A stretch of 64,000 nt of DNA. It comes from Thermovibrio guaymasensis (GTDB lineage: Bacteria; Aquificota; Aquificia; Desulfurobacteriales; Desulfurobacteriaceae). Each line of letters opens with the position of its first letter. Within the stretch, counting starts at the first letter, position 1. The stretch covers positions 124,001 through 188,000 of the forward strand of contig NZ_RBIE01000002.1 of the NCBI RefSeq assembly GCF_003633715.1. Reading direction: 5' to 3'. This document shows, piece by piece, positions 1 to 9,435 of this stretch. Below the pieces are notes generated by a model. It searched no databases. It was given only the letters and a program-made list of their open reading frames with translations, and was not told the DNA's origin. Made by a program: the position numbers and the translations under genes.

Positions 1-643
1 AGACTGCTCCTGTAAAGGCTCCTCTCCTATAGCCGAAGAGCTCACTCTCTAGAAGTTCTGGAGGAAGGGCAGCACAGTTTATGGCAACAAAAGGAGCTCC
101 TTTCCGAGGGCTCAAGCTGTGAATAGCCTTTGCAACTACCTCCTTACCAACACCGCTTTCTCCCAGCACAAGAACGTTAACGTCGTAGGGAGCTATCTTC
201 TTTATCTTTTCCTTTAACCTCTCAATAACCTTACTCCTTCCTATAAGACCGGGAACCTCACTAGAGGAAAAACTCTTTTTTAGAAATATTTTGTCTGAAA
301 CGTTCCTTATGAGGAGCTTTAAATCGTCTAAATTAAAGGGTTTTTCCACGTAGTCGTAAACTCCAAGCTCAAAGGCCTCCTTAACTGTCTCAGTTGAGGC
401 AAAAGCAGTAATTATTATCACTTCGGTTTCAGGGGTCTTCTCCTTAATTTCCCTCACAACCTCCATCCCCGAACCGTCGGGAAGGCGCAAATCTACAAGA
501 ACAAGGTCAAACTCACCTTCCTTTAACTTCTTTCTTGCTTCCTCTAAAGTTTCCGTCTCTTCAACCTGGTAGTTAAAGTCTTCAAGTATCAGTCTAAGTA
601 TCTCCCTTAAGGAAACTTCATCCTCAAGTATTAGAACTCTCAT
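1..643 (-). CDS. Sigma-54-dependent response regulator, NtrC family (partial; C-terminus off the left edge)
   Basis: Reading leftwards from ATG at 643, an N-terminal receiver domain carries acidic residues near the start (LILEDE), a phospho-acceptor Asp at about residue 51 (LVLVDLRLPDGSG) and the late Lys in VEKPF. An AAA+ domain follows, with Walker A GESGVGKE and the sigma-54 contact motif GAFTGA just before the window edge. The family activates sigma-54 RNA polymerase by ATP hydrolysis after phosphorylation. Its start overlaps the end of the kinase gene by 20 bases, so the two are a translationally coupled two-component pair. The rest of the AAA+ domain and any DNA-binding domain lie outside the window, so the target genes cannot be read. 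Flagellar or nitrogen control are usual roles of this family. Confidence 0.93.
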   Translation of the reverse strand, partial: MRVLILEDEVSLREILRLILEDFNYQVEETETLEEARKKLKEGEFDLVLVDLRLPDGSGMEVVREIKEKTPETEVIIITAFASTETVKEAFELGVYDYVEKPFNLDDLKLLIRNVSDKIFLKKSFSSSEVPGLIGRSKVIERLKEKIKKIAPYDVNVLVLGESGVGKEVVAKAIHSLSPRKGAPFVAINCAALPPELLESELFGYRRGAFTGAV

Positions 644-1814
644 CACTCTCCCTGTAAATTGGTAACTTCATACTAAACTTAGCTCCTCCCAGAAGGCTCC
701 TATCAACTAAAATAAAACCGCCCATATCAAAGATAAACTTCTTAACTATTGCAAGGCCAAGACCCGAACCTCCATCCCTCTTTGAAAAGAAAGGCTCAAA
801 AATTCTACTCCTGTCTTCTTCTTGAACGCCGGGGCCGTCATCTTCAACTGTCAAAACAGCCCAGTTTCCCTCACGGGAAAGAGTTACCCTAACCTTAGTC
901 TTAGACCACTGAAGAGCATTAATAAGTAAGTTCTCAACTGCTGAGCGCAGAGCTCTAGGATCCGAAAGGACCATAAGGTCTTCCTTACAAACAAAATCCA
1001 TTTCCTTTCCCTTAGGAAAAGTAGATGCAATAACATCCTTTACTACTTTAGTAAGAGAGATAGGAATCCTTTCTTCAGAAGCAGGCTTACCCAAAACCAG
1101 GAAATCCTTTATTATTGAATCCAACCTCTCAGTTTCTCGTTTTATGATCCTAAGCAAATTATCACTCCTTTTACCCTCAAGCATGAGCTCCACAGAACCT
1201 TTAATTGAAGCAAGGGGATTTTTAAGCTCGTGGGCAAGGTCTGCACTTATCTCGTAAAGCCTCTTGTAGAACTCGGCCTCTCTCCTTTCCCTCTCAAGCA
1301 TCCTTATGTACTTTTCCTGAACTTCAAACCTGCTTTTAAGCCTCTTGGCAGCGAGCATCATCAAAATCAGAGCTCCGCTACTTAAGATAAACTGAACGAG
1401 AACGAGGAAGTCAAAACCCCCGTAGACTATCTGAAAGTAGAGAAATTGAAGGAAAACTCCGATAAAGAGAACGGTATACCCGTAGGGAAAGCCCAAAAAG
1501 AGTTCTGAAAAGAAGACGGGAAAGAAGAGGAAGAGGGAAAAGAAAGTGTAGGAAAAAGCTCCCTTAAATACTAATAGGAATAGGAAGAGCTCATCAAGTA
1601 AGAATTCAAAGAGATGGGGCCTCTTGGAGAAGAAGAAAATAAAAGCGCTAACTACAGAGTAAATACTGAGAACGACAAATGAATAATTATCAAAAAAGGC
1701 CTTTGAGACGGAGGAAATTGAAAGGAGGAGGAAGAGGAGGCCAACCGAGAATGTCAGCCTCCCGACCCTGTAAACTAAGTAGAACTTATCAGGGACTAAA
1801 GAGCTCTCACTCAC
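624..1814 (-). CDS. Membrane sensor histidine kinase (NtrB/AtoS-like)
   Basis: A 396-residue kinase. The first ~160 residues form about six very hydrophobic segments with almost no periplasmic loop, so the signal is probably intramembrane or cytoplasmic. A short coiled coil ([15 protein letters not shown]) leads into a HisKA domain with phospho-acceptor His195 in the motif [13 protein letters not shown]. The HATPase domain follows, with an N-box (ENLLINAL), [13 protein letters not shown] and a [11 protein letters not shown] lid. It overlaps the downstream response regulator, its probable partner. The start is GTG at 1814, overlapping the purL stop; the Shine-Dalgarno is weak, so translation may depend on coupling to purL. 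Confidence 0.92.
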   Translation of the reverse strand: MSESSLVPDKFYLVYRVGRLTFSVGLLFLLLSISSVSKAFFDNYSFVVLSIYSVVSAFIFFFSKRPHLFEFLLDELFLFLLVFKGAFSYTFFSLFLFFPVFFSELFLGFPYGYTVLFIGVFLQFLYFQIVYGGFDFLVLVQFILSSGALILMMLAAKRLKSRFEVQEKYIRMLERERREAEFYKRLYEISADLAHELKNPLASIKGSVELMLEGKRSDNLLRIIKRETERLDSIIKDFLVLGKPASEERIPISLTKVVKDVIASTFPKGKEMDFVCKEDLMVLSDPRALRSAVENLLINALQWSKTKVRVTLSREGNWAVLTVEDDGPGVQEEDRSRIFEPFFSKRDGGSGLGLAIVKKFIFDMGGFILVDRSLLGGAKFSMKLPIYRESDESSNT

Positions 1815-4029
1815 CTAATAACTTCTTCTCTAAAGATGATTCATAAATCTCTTTTGCCTCTTTTATACTTAACCTTACAAGCTCTTTACCCTTATGCTTA
1901 ATAACTCCTTCCTCTCCACCAACCCTTCCTATAACCTTTGCAGGAACGGTTCTCTTTTTGAAGAAATCAAGAACTTCTTCTAAATTCTCGGGAGAGGTTG
2001 AAACAACAACTCTGCTCTGCTCCTCCCCGAAGAGGAGGAAGTCGCTCCTTAAATCGTCGTCAAACTCAACGGTAAAGCCGAGCTCCCGTGGAAAAGCAGA
2101 CTCAAAGAGGTTTACAGCAATACCGCCTTCACTAACGTCGTGGGCATGTTTTATCAGTCCCTCCTTTATAGCCTCTATCAAGGCTTCCTGAAGGGTCTTT
2201 TCAAACCTTAAATCTACCGACTGTCCCCTACCCTTAATACCTCCAGTTCTCAACTTCTGATACTCTGAACCTGAAACGTTACCAGTATTCTCCCCAAGGA
2301 GGATTATGTAGTCTCCCTCATCTTTAAAATCTGAGGTCATCCTCTTCTCAACGTCATCAATAACGCCAACGCACACTACTGTAGGAGTTGGATATACCGC
2401 CCTCTTTCCATCCTCAGTTTTCGTCTCGTTGTAGAAGCTAACGTTTCCACTGACAACTGGAGTTTCAAGGACTTTACAGGCATCGGCCATTCCATCTGTA
2501 GCCTTTACAAACTGCCACATAATCTCAGGGTCCTCTGGACTTCCAAAGTTGAGACAGTCGGTTATAGCTCTCGGAACGGCACCGGTACAGGCAACGTTCC
2601 TCGCTGCCTCGGCAACTGCTATCTTCCCTCCTTCGTAAGGGTTCAGGTAACAGTACCTTGAGTTACAGTCTGAGCTTATAGCTATTCCCTTCTTACTACC
2701 CTTAACCCTTAAAAGGGCAGCGTCTGAACCCGGATAGACAACAGTGTTTATCTGAACCATGTGGTCGTACTGCTCCCAAATCCACCTCTTACTTGCAATT
2801 GTCGGTGAGGATAGGAGTTCCCTAACCACCTGGTTGTAATCTTCAGGCTCGGGAATCTCCCTCTGGTCGTAAGAGGCATTTTCAAGGATGTACTTAGGAA
2901 CTTTAAAGGGGCGGTAGTAAACGGGGGCCTCGTCTGTTAAGGCCTTTATAGGGAGCTCTGCAACTTTATCACCGTGCCAATAAAGCCTTAAAACAGGCTC
3001 AGAAATAACCTCCCCTATGACGACGGCATCAAGGTCCCACTTGCGGAAGACCTCCATTATCTCCTCTTCTTTCCCCTTCTCACAAACTACCAGCATCCTC
3101 TCCTGGGACTCTGAAAGCATTATCTCGTAGGGAGTCATTCCCTCTTCCCTAGTAGGAACCCTATCAAGCCAGAGCTCCACCCCAACCCCGCCTCGGGAGG
3201 CCATCTCAACGGAAGAGGAAGTTAATCCAGCCGCTCCCATGTCCTGAATAGCAACTATACCTTCCTTCTCCATAGCCTCAAGGCAGGCCTCTATCAACAA
3301 TTTCTCCATAAATGGGTCGCCAACCTGAACGTTTACCTTCTTTTCAACCTCCTCCTCAGAGGAAAACTCCTCTGAGGCCATAGTTGCCCCATGGATTCCA
3401 TCCCTTCCCGTCTTGGCTCCAACGTATATAACAGGGTTTCCAACCCCTGCAGCCCTGGCGTAGAAGATATTATCCTTCCTAACTATTCCAAGGGCAAAGG
3501 CGTTTACGAGGGGGTTTGTCTGATAACAGGAATCAAAGTAAACCTCTCCCCCAACAGTTGGAACTCCAACGCAGTTTCCGTAGTGGCTTATTCCTGAAAC
3601 GACCCCTTTGGCAACGTAGCGCATCTTCGGATCGTGGAGCTCTCCAAACCTCAGAGAGTCCATACAGGCAACCGGACGAGCTCCCATTGTAAAGACGTCC
3701 CTCAAAATCCCCCCAACTCCAGTTGCAGCCCCGTGGAAGGGCTCAATGTAGGAGGGGTGGTTGTGGGACTCAACCTTGAAGGCTGCACATATCTCCTTCT
3801 CCTCGTCAACCATTATTATTCCGGCATTTTCACCGGGACCCTGAACAACCCAGGGAGCTTTAGTCGGGAACTTCTTTAAGTGAGGCCTTGAAGACTTATA
3901 AGAGCAGTGTTCAGACCACATTGCAGAGAAAATCCCAAGCTCAACCAGGTTTGGCTCCCTTCCAAGGAGCTCCTTTATCCTCTGGTACTCCTCCCAAGTT
4001 ACGTGGCTCTCTATAACCTTTCTATCCAT
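1807..4029 (-). CDS. purL: Phosphoribosylformylglycinamidine synthase subunit PurL
   Basis: PurL is the ATP-dependent synthetase subunit of FGAM synthase, converting FGAR to FGAM in purine synthesis with ammonia from PurQ. At 740 residues it has the length of the small PurL type that needs separate PurQ and PurS, neither of which is in this window. Family signatures are the N-terminal [10 protein letters not shown] (active-site His), the ESHNHPS motif, [14 protein letters not shown], and in the C-terminal repeat [10 protein letters not shown] and HDVSEGG. It is first in a leftward unit with the kinase and regulator, and is divergent from the histone-fold gene. The ATG at 4029 follows an AGGAG-like ribosome site. 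Confidence 0.97.
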   Translation of the reverse strand: MDRKVIESHVTWEEYQRIKELLGREPNLVELGIFSAMWSEHCSYKSSRPHLKKFPTKAPWVVQGPGENAGIIMVDEEKEICAAFKVESHNHPSYIEPFHGAATGVGGILRDVFTMGARPVACMDSLRFGELHDPKMRYVAKGVVSGISHYGNCVGVPTVGGEVYFDSCYQTNPLVNAFALGIVRKDNIFYARAAGVGNPVIYVGAKTGRDGIHGATMASEEFSSEEEVEKKVNVQVGDPFMEKLLIEACLEAMEKEGIVAIQDMGAAGLTSSSVEMASRGGVGVELWLDRVPTREEGMTPYEIMLSESQERMLVVCEKGKEEEIMEVFRKWDLDAVVIGEVISEPVLRLYWHGDKVAELPIKALTDEAPVYYRPFKVPKYILENASYDQREIPEPEDYNQVVRELLSSPTIASKRWIWEQYDHMVQINTVVYPGSDAALLRVKGSKKGIAISSDCNSRYCYLNPYEGGKIAVAEAARNVACTGAVPRAITDCLNFGSPEDPEIMWQFVKATDGMADACKVLETPVVSGNVSFYNETKTEDGKRAVYPTPTVVCVGVIDDVEKRMTSDFKDEGDYIILLGENTGNVSGSEYQKLRTGGIKGRGQSVDLRFEKTLQEALIEAIKEGLIKHAHDVSEGGIAVNLFESAFPRELGFTVEFDDDLRSDFLLFGEEQSRVVVSTSPENLEEVLDFFKKRTVPAKVIGRVGGEEGVIKHKGKELVRLSIKEAKEIYESSLEKKLLGE

Positions 4030-4060
4030 TGCTTCTCCTCTTAATTCAGAATGTAGGTAA

Positions 4061-4089
4061 ATTATAGCGTTGATATAAGGCTTTGGAAA
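4061..4089 (-). promoter_or_regulatory. Candidate sigma-70 promoter for purL
   Basis: On the minus strand a perfect -10 TATAAT (4066-4061) lies 17 bases from a weak -35 TTTCCA (4089-4084), about 32 bases upstream of the purL start. It interleaves with a candidate promoter on the other strand, so the divergent genes may compete for polymerase. Confidence 0.4.
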
Positions 4090-4098
4090 ACTTAAATT
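4070..4098 (+). promoter_or_regulatory. Candidate sigma-70 promoter for the histone-fold gene
   Basis: TTGATA (4070-4075), a 17-base spacer and TAAATT (4093-4098), followed about 38 bases later by the ATG at 4136 with an AGGAGG ribosome site just before it. The spacing and hexamers fit the housekeeping consensus well. Confidence 0.5.
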
Positions 4099-4135
4099 TC
4101 AAGCAGTAGAAAAAAATACCCAAAGGAGGGAGAAG

Positions 4136-4585
4136 ATGGCAGTAGTCGGATTTGCCAAACTAGAAGCCCTTATGAGGAAAGCGGCAGGCCTTGATATTGA
4201 TAAGAACAAGGCCAAGGAAATTACAGACATCGTAGAGAAGAAACTCTACGACCTCCTCCTCATAGGAGAGAGAAACGCAAAGTTCAACGGCAGAGAGGTA
4301 ATTTGGGAGTGTGACGTTCCACTTACAAAGGGCTTCCTTGAGTCAATCCAGAAGTTTAAGGCCCTTGAAGAGGAGCTCCCACTCCAGGACATCCTTGACT
4401 TCCTCGCAACAAAACCTCCTCTAAAGTACCCACTTGAGGCAGAGCTTGAGAAGAAACTCCCTGAAATTGTCGGAACTCTCCTCTACATCCTTGCTAGGAT
4501 TATGAAGGAAGTTGACCCAGCCGTAAGGAAGCCTTCAAGTGAGGACATTGAAAGGGCTGGAAGAATACTTGACCTCACAATGTAA
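4136..4585 (+). CDS. DUF1931 histone-fold protein (AQ_328-like)
   Basis: This 149-residue protein matches the DUF1931 family in length and pattern. As I recall, the Aquifex aeolicus member AQ_328 was shown by crystallography to hold two histone folds in one chain. Visible here are two helix-strand-helix halves: residues ~1-70 (FAKLEALMRKAAGLDIDKNK, then KKLYDLLLIGERNAKFNGREVI) and ~75-149 (PLQDILDFLATKPPLKYPLE, then EIVGTLLYILARIMKEVD). It has its own promoter and an attenuator-like hairpin after the stop, so it may be expressed more strongly than the genes behind it. A DNA-packaging role is inferred from the fold; function in bacteria is not established. Confidence 0.8.
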   Translation: MAVVGFAKLEALMRKAAGLDIDKNKAKEITDIVEKKLYDLLLIGERNAKFNGREVIWECDVPLTKGFLESIQKFKALEEELPLQDILDFLATKPPLKYPLEAELEKKLPEIVGTLLYILARIMKEVDPAVRKPSSEDIERAGRILDLTM

Positions 4586-4591
4586 AAAACT

Positions 4592-4607
4592 GGGGCCCCT
4601 GGGCCCC
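4592..4607 (+). terminator. GC-only hairpin after the histone-fold gene
   Basis: GGGGCC at 4592-4597 pairs with GGCCCC at 4602-4607 across the loop CCTG, seven bases after the stop codon. No T-run follows, so it may be a partial terminator or an mRNA-stabilising hairpin that sets different levels for the gene before and the genes after. Confidence 0.45.
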
Positions 4608-4630
4608 TAAAACCACAAGGAGTAGTTAAG

Positions 4631-4831
4631 TTGGAAAAGCCCACCCTTCAGATGACCCTTAGGGAGTGTCTGGAGAAGTTCCCCCAACTGAAAGAGAAGC
4701 TTTACAGCCTAATAGAAGAGTGTGTCTACTGTGAAGGTTTCAAAGACGAGCCCTTAGAAGAGGTATTTAAAGCCCACAGACTTAACCCTGAAAAAGCCAT
4801 AAAAGAACTTGAAAGGGCCCTGGAGGAGTGA
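4631..4831 (+). CDS. Small DUF1858-like protein
   Basis: A 66-residue soluble protein starting at TTG (4631), with a ribosome site AAGGAG eight or nine bases upstream. The pattern MTLRECLEKFPQLKEKL, then ECVYCEGF, then LEEVFKAHRLNPEKAIKEL resembles DUF1858 domains. In that family a CxxC motif sits at a turn between helices, often beside hybrid-cluster or other redox proteins. The two Cys here are ECVYC. The stop overlaps the start of the next gene, a Cys-rich DUF2148 protein, which suggests a joint redox or metal role. Family assignment is by eye only. Confidence 0.55.
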   Translation: MEKPTLQMTLRECLEKFPQLKEKLYSLIEECVYCEGFKDEPLEEVFKAHRLNPEKAIKELERALEE

Positions 4832-5352
4832 TGAGCTTCCCTTACTATGGGGCAGTAAAGAACGTGGCAGAACTTATGTGCTGTAGCGCCATAACTGCAC
4901 CTAAGGGGAAAGGCGTAAATCTCATATATACGAAAATTTTTGAAGGTGAGGAAAAGGAAAGGGTTGCAGATTTAATGGAAAAGATTGGAAAAGAAAGGGA
5001 AATTCCCTTCTTCATAAGGGATGCAAGGAACATTAGGGACTCCCTCTTAGTGGTATTTATAGGAACGGAAGTTAAACCTAGAGGAGTTCCTTTTTGCGGT
5101 TTCTGCGGTTTTGAAGACTGTGAAAGGTCAGTTAAGGCAGGGGCTTACTGTTCATACGCAGTTGGAGATTTGGGAATTGCAATAGGTTCAGCAGTAAAAG
5201 TTGCAAGTGATAACAACATTGACAACAGAGTTATGTTCTCCTTCGGAAAAGCTGCAATCTTTGGAGGGTTTGTCCCTGAAAAGGTAAAGCTGGGTTACGG
5301 AATACCTCTCTCAATCAGTGGAAAGAACATTTTCTTTGACAGGAAGTTATAA
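4831..5352 (+). CDS. DUF2148 ferredoxin-like domain protein
   Basis: About 173 residues, with the DUF2148 pattern: an N-terminal segment with paired Cys (ELMCCSAITAPKGKG), then a Cys-rich centre (FCGFCGFEDCERS, GAYCSYAVGDLGIAIGSAVKVA). The family is annotated as containing a ferredoxin domain and presumably binds an Fe-S cluster; its reaction is unknown. The ATG at 4831 overlaps the previous stop (TGATG) with GGAGG upstream. An in-frame GTG at 4828 sits too close to that site and is less likely. The stop abuts the corA start (TAATG). Confidence 0.75.
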   Translation: MSFPYYGAVKNVAELMCCSAITAPKGKGVNLIYTKIFEGEEKERVADLMEKIGKEREIPFFIRDARNIRDSLLVVFIGTEVKPRGVPFCGFCGFEDCERSVKAGAYCSYAVGDLGIAIGSAVKVASDNNIDNRVMFSFGKAAIFGGFVPEKVKLGYGIPLSISGKNIFFDRKL

Positions 5353-6311
5353 TGGAAAACGTAGCCTGGCTCGTCGTTCCTTCGGGCAAAACCTTAACAA
5401 CGGTAACCTCTCCCATTTCTGCCCTCATAGAAAACCCCACCTTCCTGAAGAAGAGACCCATCTGGATACACCTTAGAAGGATTGACGAGCAGGCTGAGGA
5501 GCTCCTAAGCAAAGAGTTTAAAGTTAATGAGCTCTCAATTGAGGACTGTAAGACTGAGGAGCGCTCAAAGATTGAAAACTTTGACAGTTACATATTTTTC
5601 CTCCTGGTATACTATGACGGAGGAATAAGCAGGCAGAAGAAGCTCTGTATATTCTGGGGAAAGGACTTTATAGTAACAATAGGCAGCAGGAGGCTATTTG
5701 AGGAGGCAAAGAAAGAACTATCCCTAGAGGACGAGCCCTTCAAAGAGGGAACGGAAAAGGTCCTCTGGATAATATCATCCATAATAACGGAAAAGTTCAA
5801 ACAGGTAACGGATATACTTGAAGAGCAGGCAGACGACATTGAAGCCAAAGTCTTTAAGGAGCAAAACCCAGAGCTCCTTGAGGACATTTCCGACCTTTCA
5901 TACGAAATATTGACTCTAAGGAGAGCTTTAAAGCAGATAAGGGATTCATTTAAGCTGGGAATGTCCTACTGTGGAAAGTTCTCAAGCCCGGAAAACGTCC
6001 ACTACTTTAGAGACCTACTTGACGAGATAAGTATCCTCTACGATAGGGCTGAAACCCTTCACGAGTTCATCCAGAACGTCTTAAACGTCTTTTCCTCTCT
6101 AGTCTCCTTTAAGCTTAACGAAATTATGAAAACCCTAACGATTTTCGTTGCCGTCCTTGAGCCTCTAATGTTCATATCCTCCTTCTACGGAATGAACGTT
6201 GAGAACCTGCCCCTTGCCCAAAAGAGCTACGGAATAGCTGTGATATCCTTATTTATGTTCCTCATTAGTGTAAGCCTCATCTACTACTTTAAGAGGAAAA
6301 GGTGGATTTAA
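5352..6311 (+). CDS. corA: CorA-family magnesium/divalent metal transporter
   Basis: A 319-residue CorA-type channel protein. A long acidic cytoplasmic domain with coiled helices (ILEEQADDIEAKV, LTLRRALKQIRDS) is followed by two C-terminal membrane helices. The selectivity signature YGMN lies near residue 280 (FYGMNVENLP) between them. The C-terminus is basic (YYFKRKRWI), as expected for the inner face. It pentamerises in the inner membrane and moves Mg2+, or Co2+/Ni2+ in some relatives. It overlaps the next gene by 10 bases. No M-box or other leader can fit, because the gene starts within the previous stop codon. Confidence 0.92.
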   Translation: MENVAWLVVPSGKTLTTVTSPISALIENPTFLKKRPIWIHLRRIDEQAEELLSKEFKVNELSIEDCKTEERSKIENFDSYIFFLLVYYDGGISRQKKLCIFWGKDFIVTIGSRRLFEEAKKELSLEDEPFKEGTEKVLWIISSIITEKFKQVTDILEEQADDIEAKVFKEQNPELLEDISDLSYEILTLRRALKQIRDSFKLGMSYCGKFSSPENVHYFRDLLDEISILYDRAETLHEFIQNVLNVFSSLVSFKLNEIMKTLTIFVAVLEPLMFISSFYGMNVENLPLAQKSYGIAVISLFMFLISVSLIYYFKRKRWI

Positions 6312-8266
6312 AGAAAAAACCCATTACAGAGCCTGAGGTCTACTTACTCCTTAAAGAGGTTGGAGCTCCGACCCCAAAGTACCTCTTCGTAAAGAGGGGA
6401 GAAACTCCAAAGTGGGAGATTTTCCCAGCCTACCTAAAGGTAGTTTCAAGCAGAATCTACCATAAGAGCGAAGTTGGAGGAGTTTTAAAGGTCTACTCAA
6501 AGGAAGAATTAAATGGGAAGATTGAGGAGCTCTCAAGGAAGTTCCCCCAGGCCGAGGGATTTTTAATAGTTGAAGAGCTAAAAGGAATTGAAGCCTTCGT
6601 TGGAGTTAAAAGGGATCCTTCATTCCTCCACACTGTAGGGGCGGGAAGCGGGGGAATCTTCGTTGAGCTCTTTAAGGACGTCGTCTTTATACCTATCTCG
6701 GCCGATAGGGAAGAGACTCTAAAGAAATTAAGGGAAACAAAACTTATAAAACTGATAGGGGGATTTAGGGGACTTAGAGGGAACTTAGAACTCTTCGTTG
6801 ATTTTTTAGAAAAGGTTAAAGAGCTCTGCAGGAAAAAACCCGAAATTGAGGAGCTTGATCTTAACCCCGTCTTTATCTCTGAAGATAGGGTAGCTCCCGC
6901 AGACGCTAAAGGATTTTTATCTCCACTACCTAAAAGGAAGGAGTTTAGAGAACTTCCGGAAAACCTCTTTAGGCCGAGCTCTATTGCAGTAATAGGAGCT
7001 TCAAAGAACCCCAAGAAAGCGGGCTACGCCCTTTTAAGGAACCTTGAAAGGTTTAGGGGAAAAGTCTTCCCTGTAAACCCAAAGTATGAGGAAGTTTTAG
7101 GTTTTAAGTGCTACCCCTCTATACTTGACGTTCCATCGCCGGTTGAGTGTGCCTTAATAGCAGTTCCTCCGGAAGTTACCCTTAAAGTGGTTGAAGAGTG
7201 TGGAAAGAAAGGAGTCAAACTCTCTGTAGTTATAACGGCAGGCTTTAAAGAGGCCGGAAGAGCAGAGCTTGAGAGGGAACTGGTAGAAAAGGCAAAGAAT
7301 TTCAGAATGAGAATTTTAGGGCCCAACACTCTAGGCTTCATAGTTCCATCCCTCGGGCTGAACGCATCTTTCTCCTCAGTAACCCCTCCCCCGGGAGATA
7401 TCTCCTTCCTATCCCAGAGCGGAGCTCTAATAACCGCCGTAATTGACAGGGCAAACGAGGAGAAAATAGGCTTTTCAGAGATTATAAGCCTTGGGAACCA
7501 GTCAGACATTGAGATAACAGAAACCTTTGAACTTGCAACGAGGAAAGAGGAGACAAAGGTCATACTTGCCTACGTTGAAGGGGTAGAGCTGGGAAGGGAG
7601 CTCCTCAACTTCCTAAAAAGGAAACCGTCAGTATTCATAAAGGCAGGAAGGGGAGAGGCTGGAAAGAGGGCTGCATCATCCCACACAGGCTCTCTGGCTG
7701 GAGACTACAAGCTCTTTAAGGACTGCGTTGAGAGTAAAGGAGGAATAGTTGCAGAGTGCCTTGAGGAGGCATTTGACGTATGCCAGCTGTTAAGGGTTTA
7801 CGGAAGAATAGAGGGAAATAGACTGCTGATAGTAACAAACGCCGGAGGACCGGGAACCCTTGCGTCGGATTACGCAGAAACTTTCGGAATTGAGCTTGCA
7901 GATATTGAACCTGTTAAAGAGGAGCTCTCAGCCTTCCTCCCTCCAAACTGGAGCAAAATAAATCCTGTTGACTTAATAGGAGATGCAACTTCAGATAGGT
8001 ACAGAAAAGCCTTTAACGTCCTATCAAAGTATGAAGGTTGGGATTTCTCCCTAGTAATCGTAACCCCTCAGTCAATGACGGACATCCCCCAGATAGCTCA
8101 CGAAATTGTGAGGTTTAGGGAAATTTCAAAAAGGCCAGTAGTTGCGTGCCTGATGGGAGGCCACTCTGTAAAACTGGGAATTGAAATACTGAAAAGTGAT
8201 TCAGTTCCGGTATTTAAAGAACCCTTAAGGGCCGTAAAGAGCCTGTGGAAATCAAAGGGCAGTTAA
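6302..8266 (+). CDS. Fused ADP-forming acyl-CoA synthetase, beta-alpha order
   Basis: A 654-residue chain with two parts. Residues ~1-215 are an ATP-grasp (beta-type) domain (LKVVSSRIYHKSEVGGV, VGVKRDPSF, ELDLNPVF). Residues ~225-654 are an alpha-type unit: CoA-binding Rossmann domain (SIAVIGASKNPKKAGY), then succinyl-CoA-synthetase-like domains (FLSQSGALITAVID). The phosphorylated catalytic His is expected at 461 in SHTGSLAG. The family interconverts acetyl-CoA or other acyl-CoA + ADP + Pi with acid + CoA + ATP. Many fused members run alpha then beta; here the order is reversed. The start is GTG at 6302 inside corA. Acetate or a branched or aryl acid could be the substrate; sequence alone cannot decide. 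Confidence 0.85.
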   Translation: MDLKKKPITEPEVYLLLKEVGAPTPKYLFVKRGETPKWEIFPAYLKVVSSRIYHKSEVGGVLKVYSKEELNGKIEELSRKFPQAEGFLIVEELKGIEAFVGVKRDPSFLHTVGAGSGGIFVELFKDVVFIPISADREETLKKLRETKLIKLIGGFRGLRGNLELFVDFLEKVKELCRKKPEIEELDLNPVFISEDRVAPADAKGFLSPLPKRKEFRELPENLFRPSSIAVIGASKNPKKAGYALLRNLERFRGKVFPVNPKYEEVLGFKCYPSILDVPSPVECALIAVPPEVTLKVVEECGKKGVKLSVVITAGFKEAGRAELERELVEKAKNFRMRILGPNTLGFIVPSLGLNASFSSVTPPPGDISFLSQSGALITAVIDRANEEKIGFSEIISLGNQSDIEITETFELATRKEETKVILAYVEGVELGRELLNFLKRKPSVFIKAGRGEAGKRAASSHTGSLAGDYKLFKDCVESKGGIVAECLEEAFDVCQLLRVYGRIEGNRLLIVTNAGGPGTLASDYAETFGIELADIEPVKEELSAFLPPNWSKINPVDLIGDATSDRYRKAFNVLSKYEGWDFSLVIVTPQSMTDIPQIAHEIVRFREISKRPVVACLMGGHSVKLGIEILKSDSVPVFKEPLRAVKSLWKSKGS

Positions 8267-8335
8267 GTTCCCACGATGTAGTAAAATAAATTTAGGATAT
8301 ATCGTTTATTGTAAACGTCTAATTATGGAGGAGTT

Positions 8336-9435
8336 TTGAAGACATCCGTTGTATCAAGCACTTCTCCCACTCTTATCCTAGCACTTGAAGAAATTAGGGA
8401 AAAGCTAAAAAAGGAACCAGATTTCCTAATACTTGCCGTATCAGATAAGTACCCTGAAGAGTACGTCATTCCAAGTGTAGAAAGGACTTTTAAAACTGAA
8501 AATTTCATCGCTTTTAACGCACTAGATGCCTTTAAAGACTCTTCATTAGTTCAGGGAGTAACGGCCTGTGCACTCTACTTTACAAACTCAGGGGACTTTT
8601 CACTAAAAGAAATTCGAGACTACGGGGACAGAAAATCGTTAAACGATATTATTTTACTCATAAACGAGAAAAAGAACTGGATTCACCTGTTTATAGGTTC
8701 TACCAATGAAAGTGTAGATTCCTTCGTTAATCACCTCTCTGAAGGACTTAAGTACAGACCAATAAATAACGTAATAGGCGGTTTAGCCTCAGGGAAAAAA
8801 ACAAAGGTCTTTACAAAAAACGGAATAATTGATAGGGGCGGAATTTTTTATCCCTGAAGAACTTTTCATTCCAGATAGGCATAGCTTTAGGATTTAAGCC
8901 CTACGGCGTTACCTACACAATCACAAAAGCAAAAAACAGAAGGATTTACGAAATTGACGAAAAGCCTGCACCCCTCCTATTTAGAAAACTCCTCAAGGGC
9001 ATAGAGGAGAAAGAAAAAATCCTCTGGTTTATTCCCCTCTATATCATTGACGACAAAGAAGGATACGTCGCCACTATAAGAACTCCGGCTAAGTTAACCG
9101 ATGAATACCTGGAAGTTCACGGGGAGGTAAAAGAGGGAACGAGGTTTAAGTTGAGTTTTGCTTTCCCAGAGGATTTGCTAGAGGGATCTAAACGAGTTGC
9201 TAAGGAAGTTAAGAGGAAAATAGGAATTGTAGATTTAATAATTAACTTTTCGTGCACGGCCCGCCAGTTCCTCCTGGACGATAAAAGCGAGAAGGAACCG
9301 GAAATCTACTCTTCCGCTTTAAACTCCCACCTCTTTGGATTTTTCACCTACGGGGAGATAGGGCCTGATAGAGGCCTCAAAAAGGTAAAGCTTTACAACG
9401 AGACGTCGTTAATTGTTGCTCTCAAGGAGAAGTGA
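8336..9435 (+). pseudogene. FIST-domain sensor protein split by a one-base frameshift
   Basis: The first part (8336-8857, TTG start after GGAGGAG) has the FIST N pattern: SSTSPTLILALEEIREKLKKE, LFIGSTNESVD, NVIGGLASG. It stops at TGA 8855-8857. The missing remainder continues at once in the -1 frame (SLKNFSFQIGIALGFKPYG, then RKLLKG, then FIST C residues EIYSSALNSHLFGFFTYGEIG) to the stop at 9433-9435. The break sits in a run of six T (8844-8849). One extra T would give an intact ~366-residue protein of normal FIST length. FIST domains are thought to bind small ligands and are often next to signalling enzymes; here a GGDEF protein follows, overlapping by one base. Causes could be sequencing error, a real mutation or slippage. 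Confidence 0.82.

Noticed and set aside
6493-7563. Long minus-strand frames (173 and 150 codons) opposite the acyl-CoA synthetase
   Set aside because: They are Ser/Pro-rich shadows of a well-conserved plus-strand gene and have no ribosome sites or known motifs.
8843-8858. A -1 ribosomal frameshift heptamer at the FIST break
   Set aside because: The zero-frame codons ATT-TTT-TAT do not form a canonical X-XXY-YYZ site: the A-site TAT would mispair after slipping. Transcript slippage or an error is more likely.
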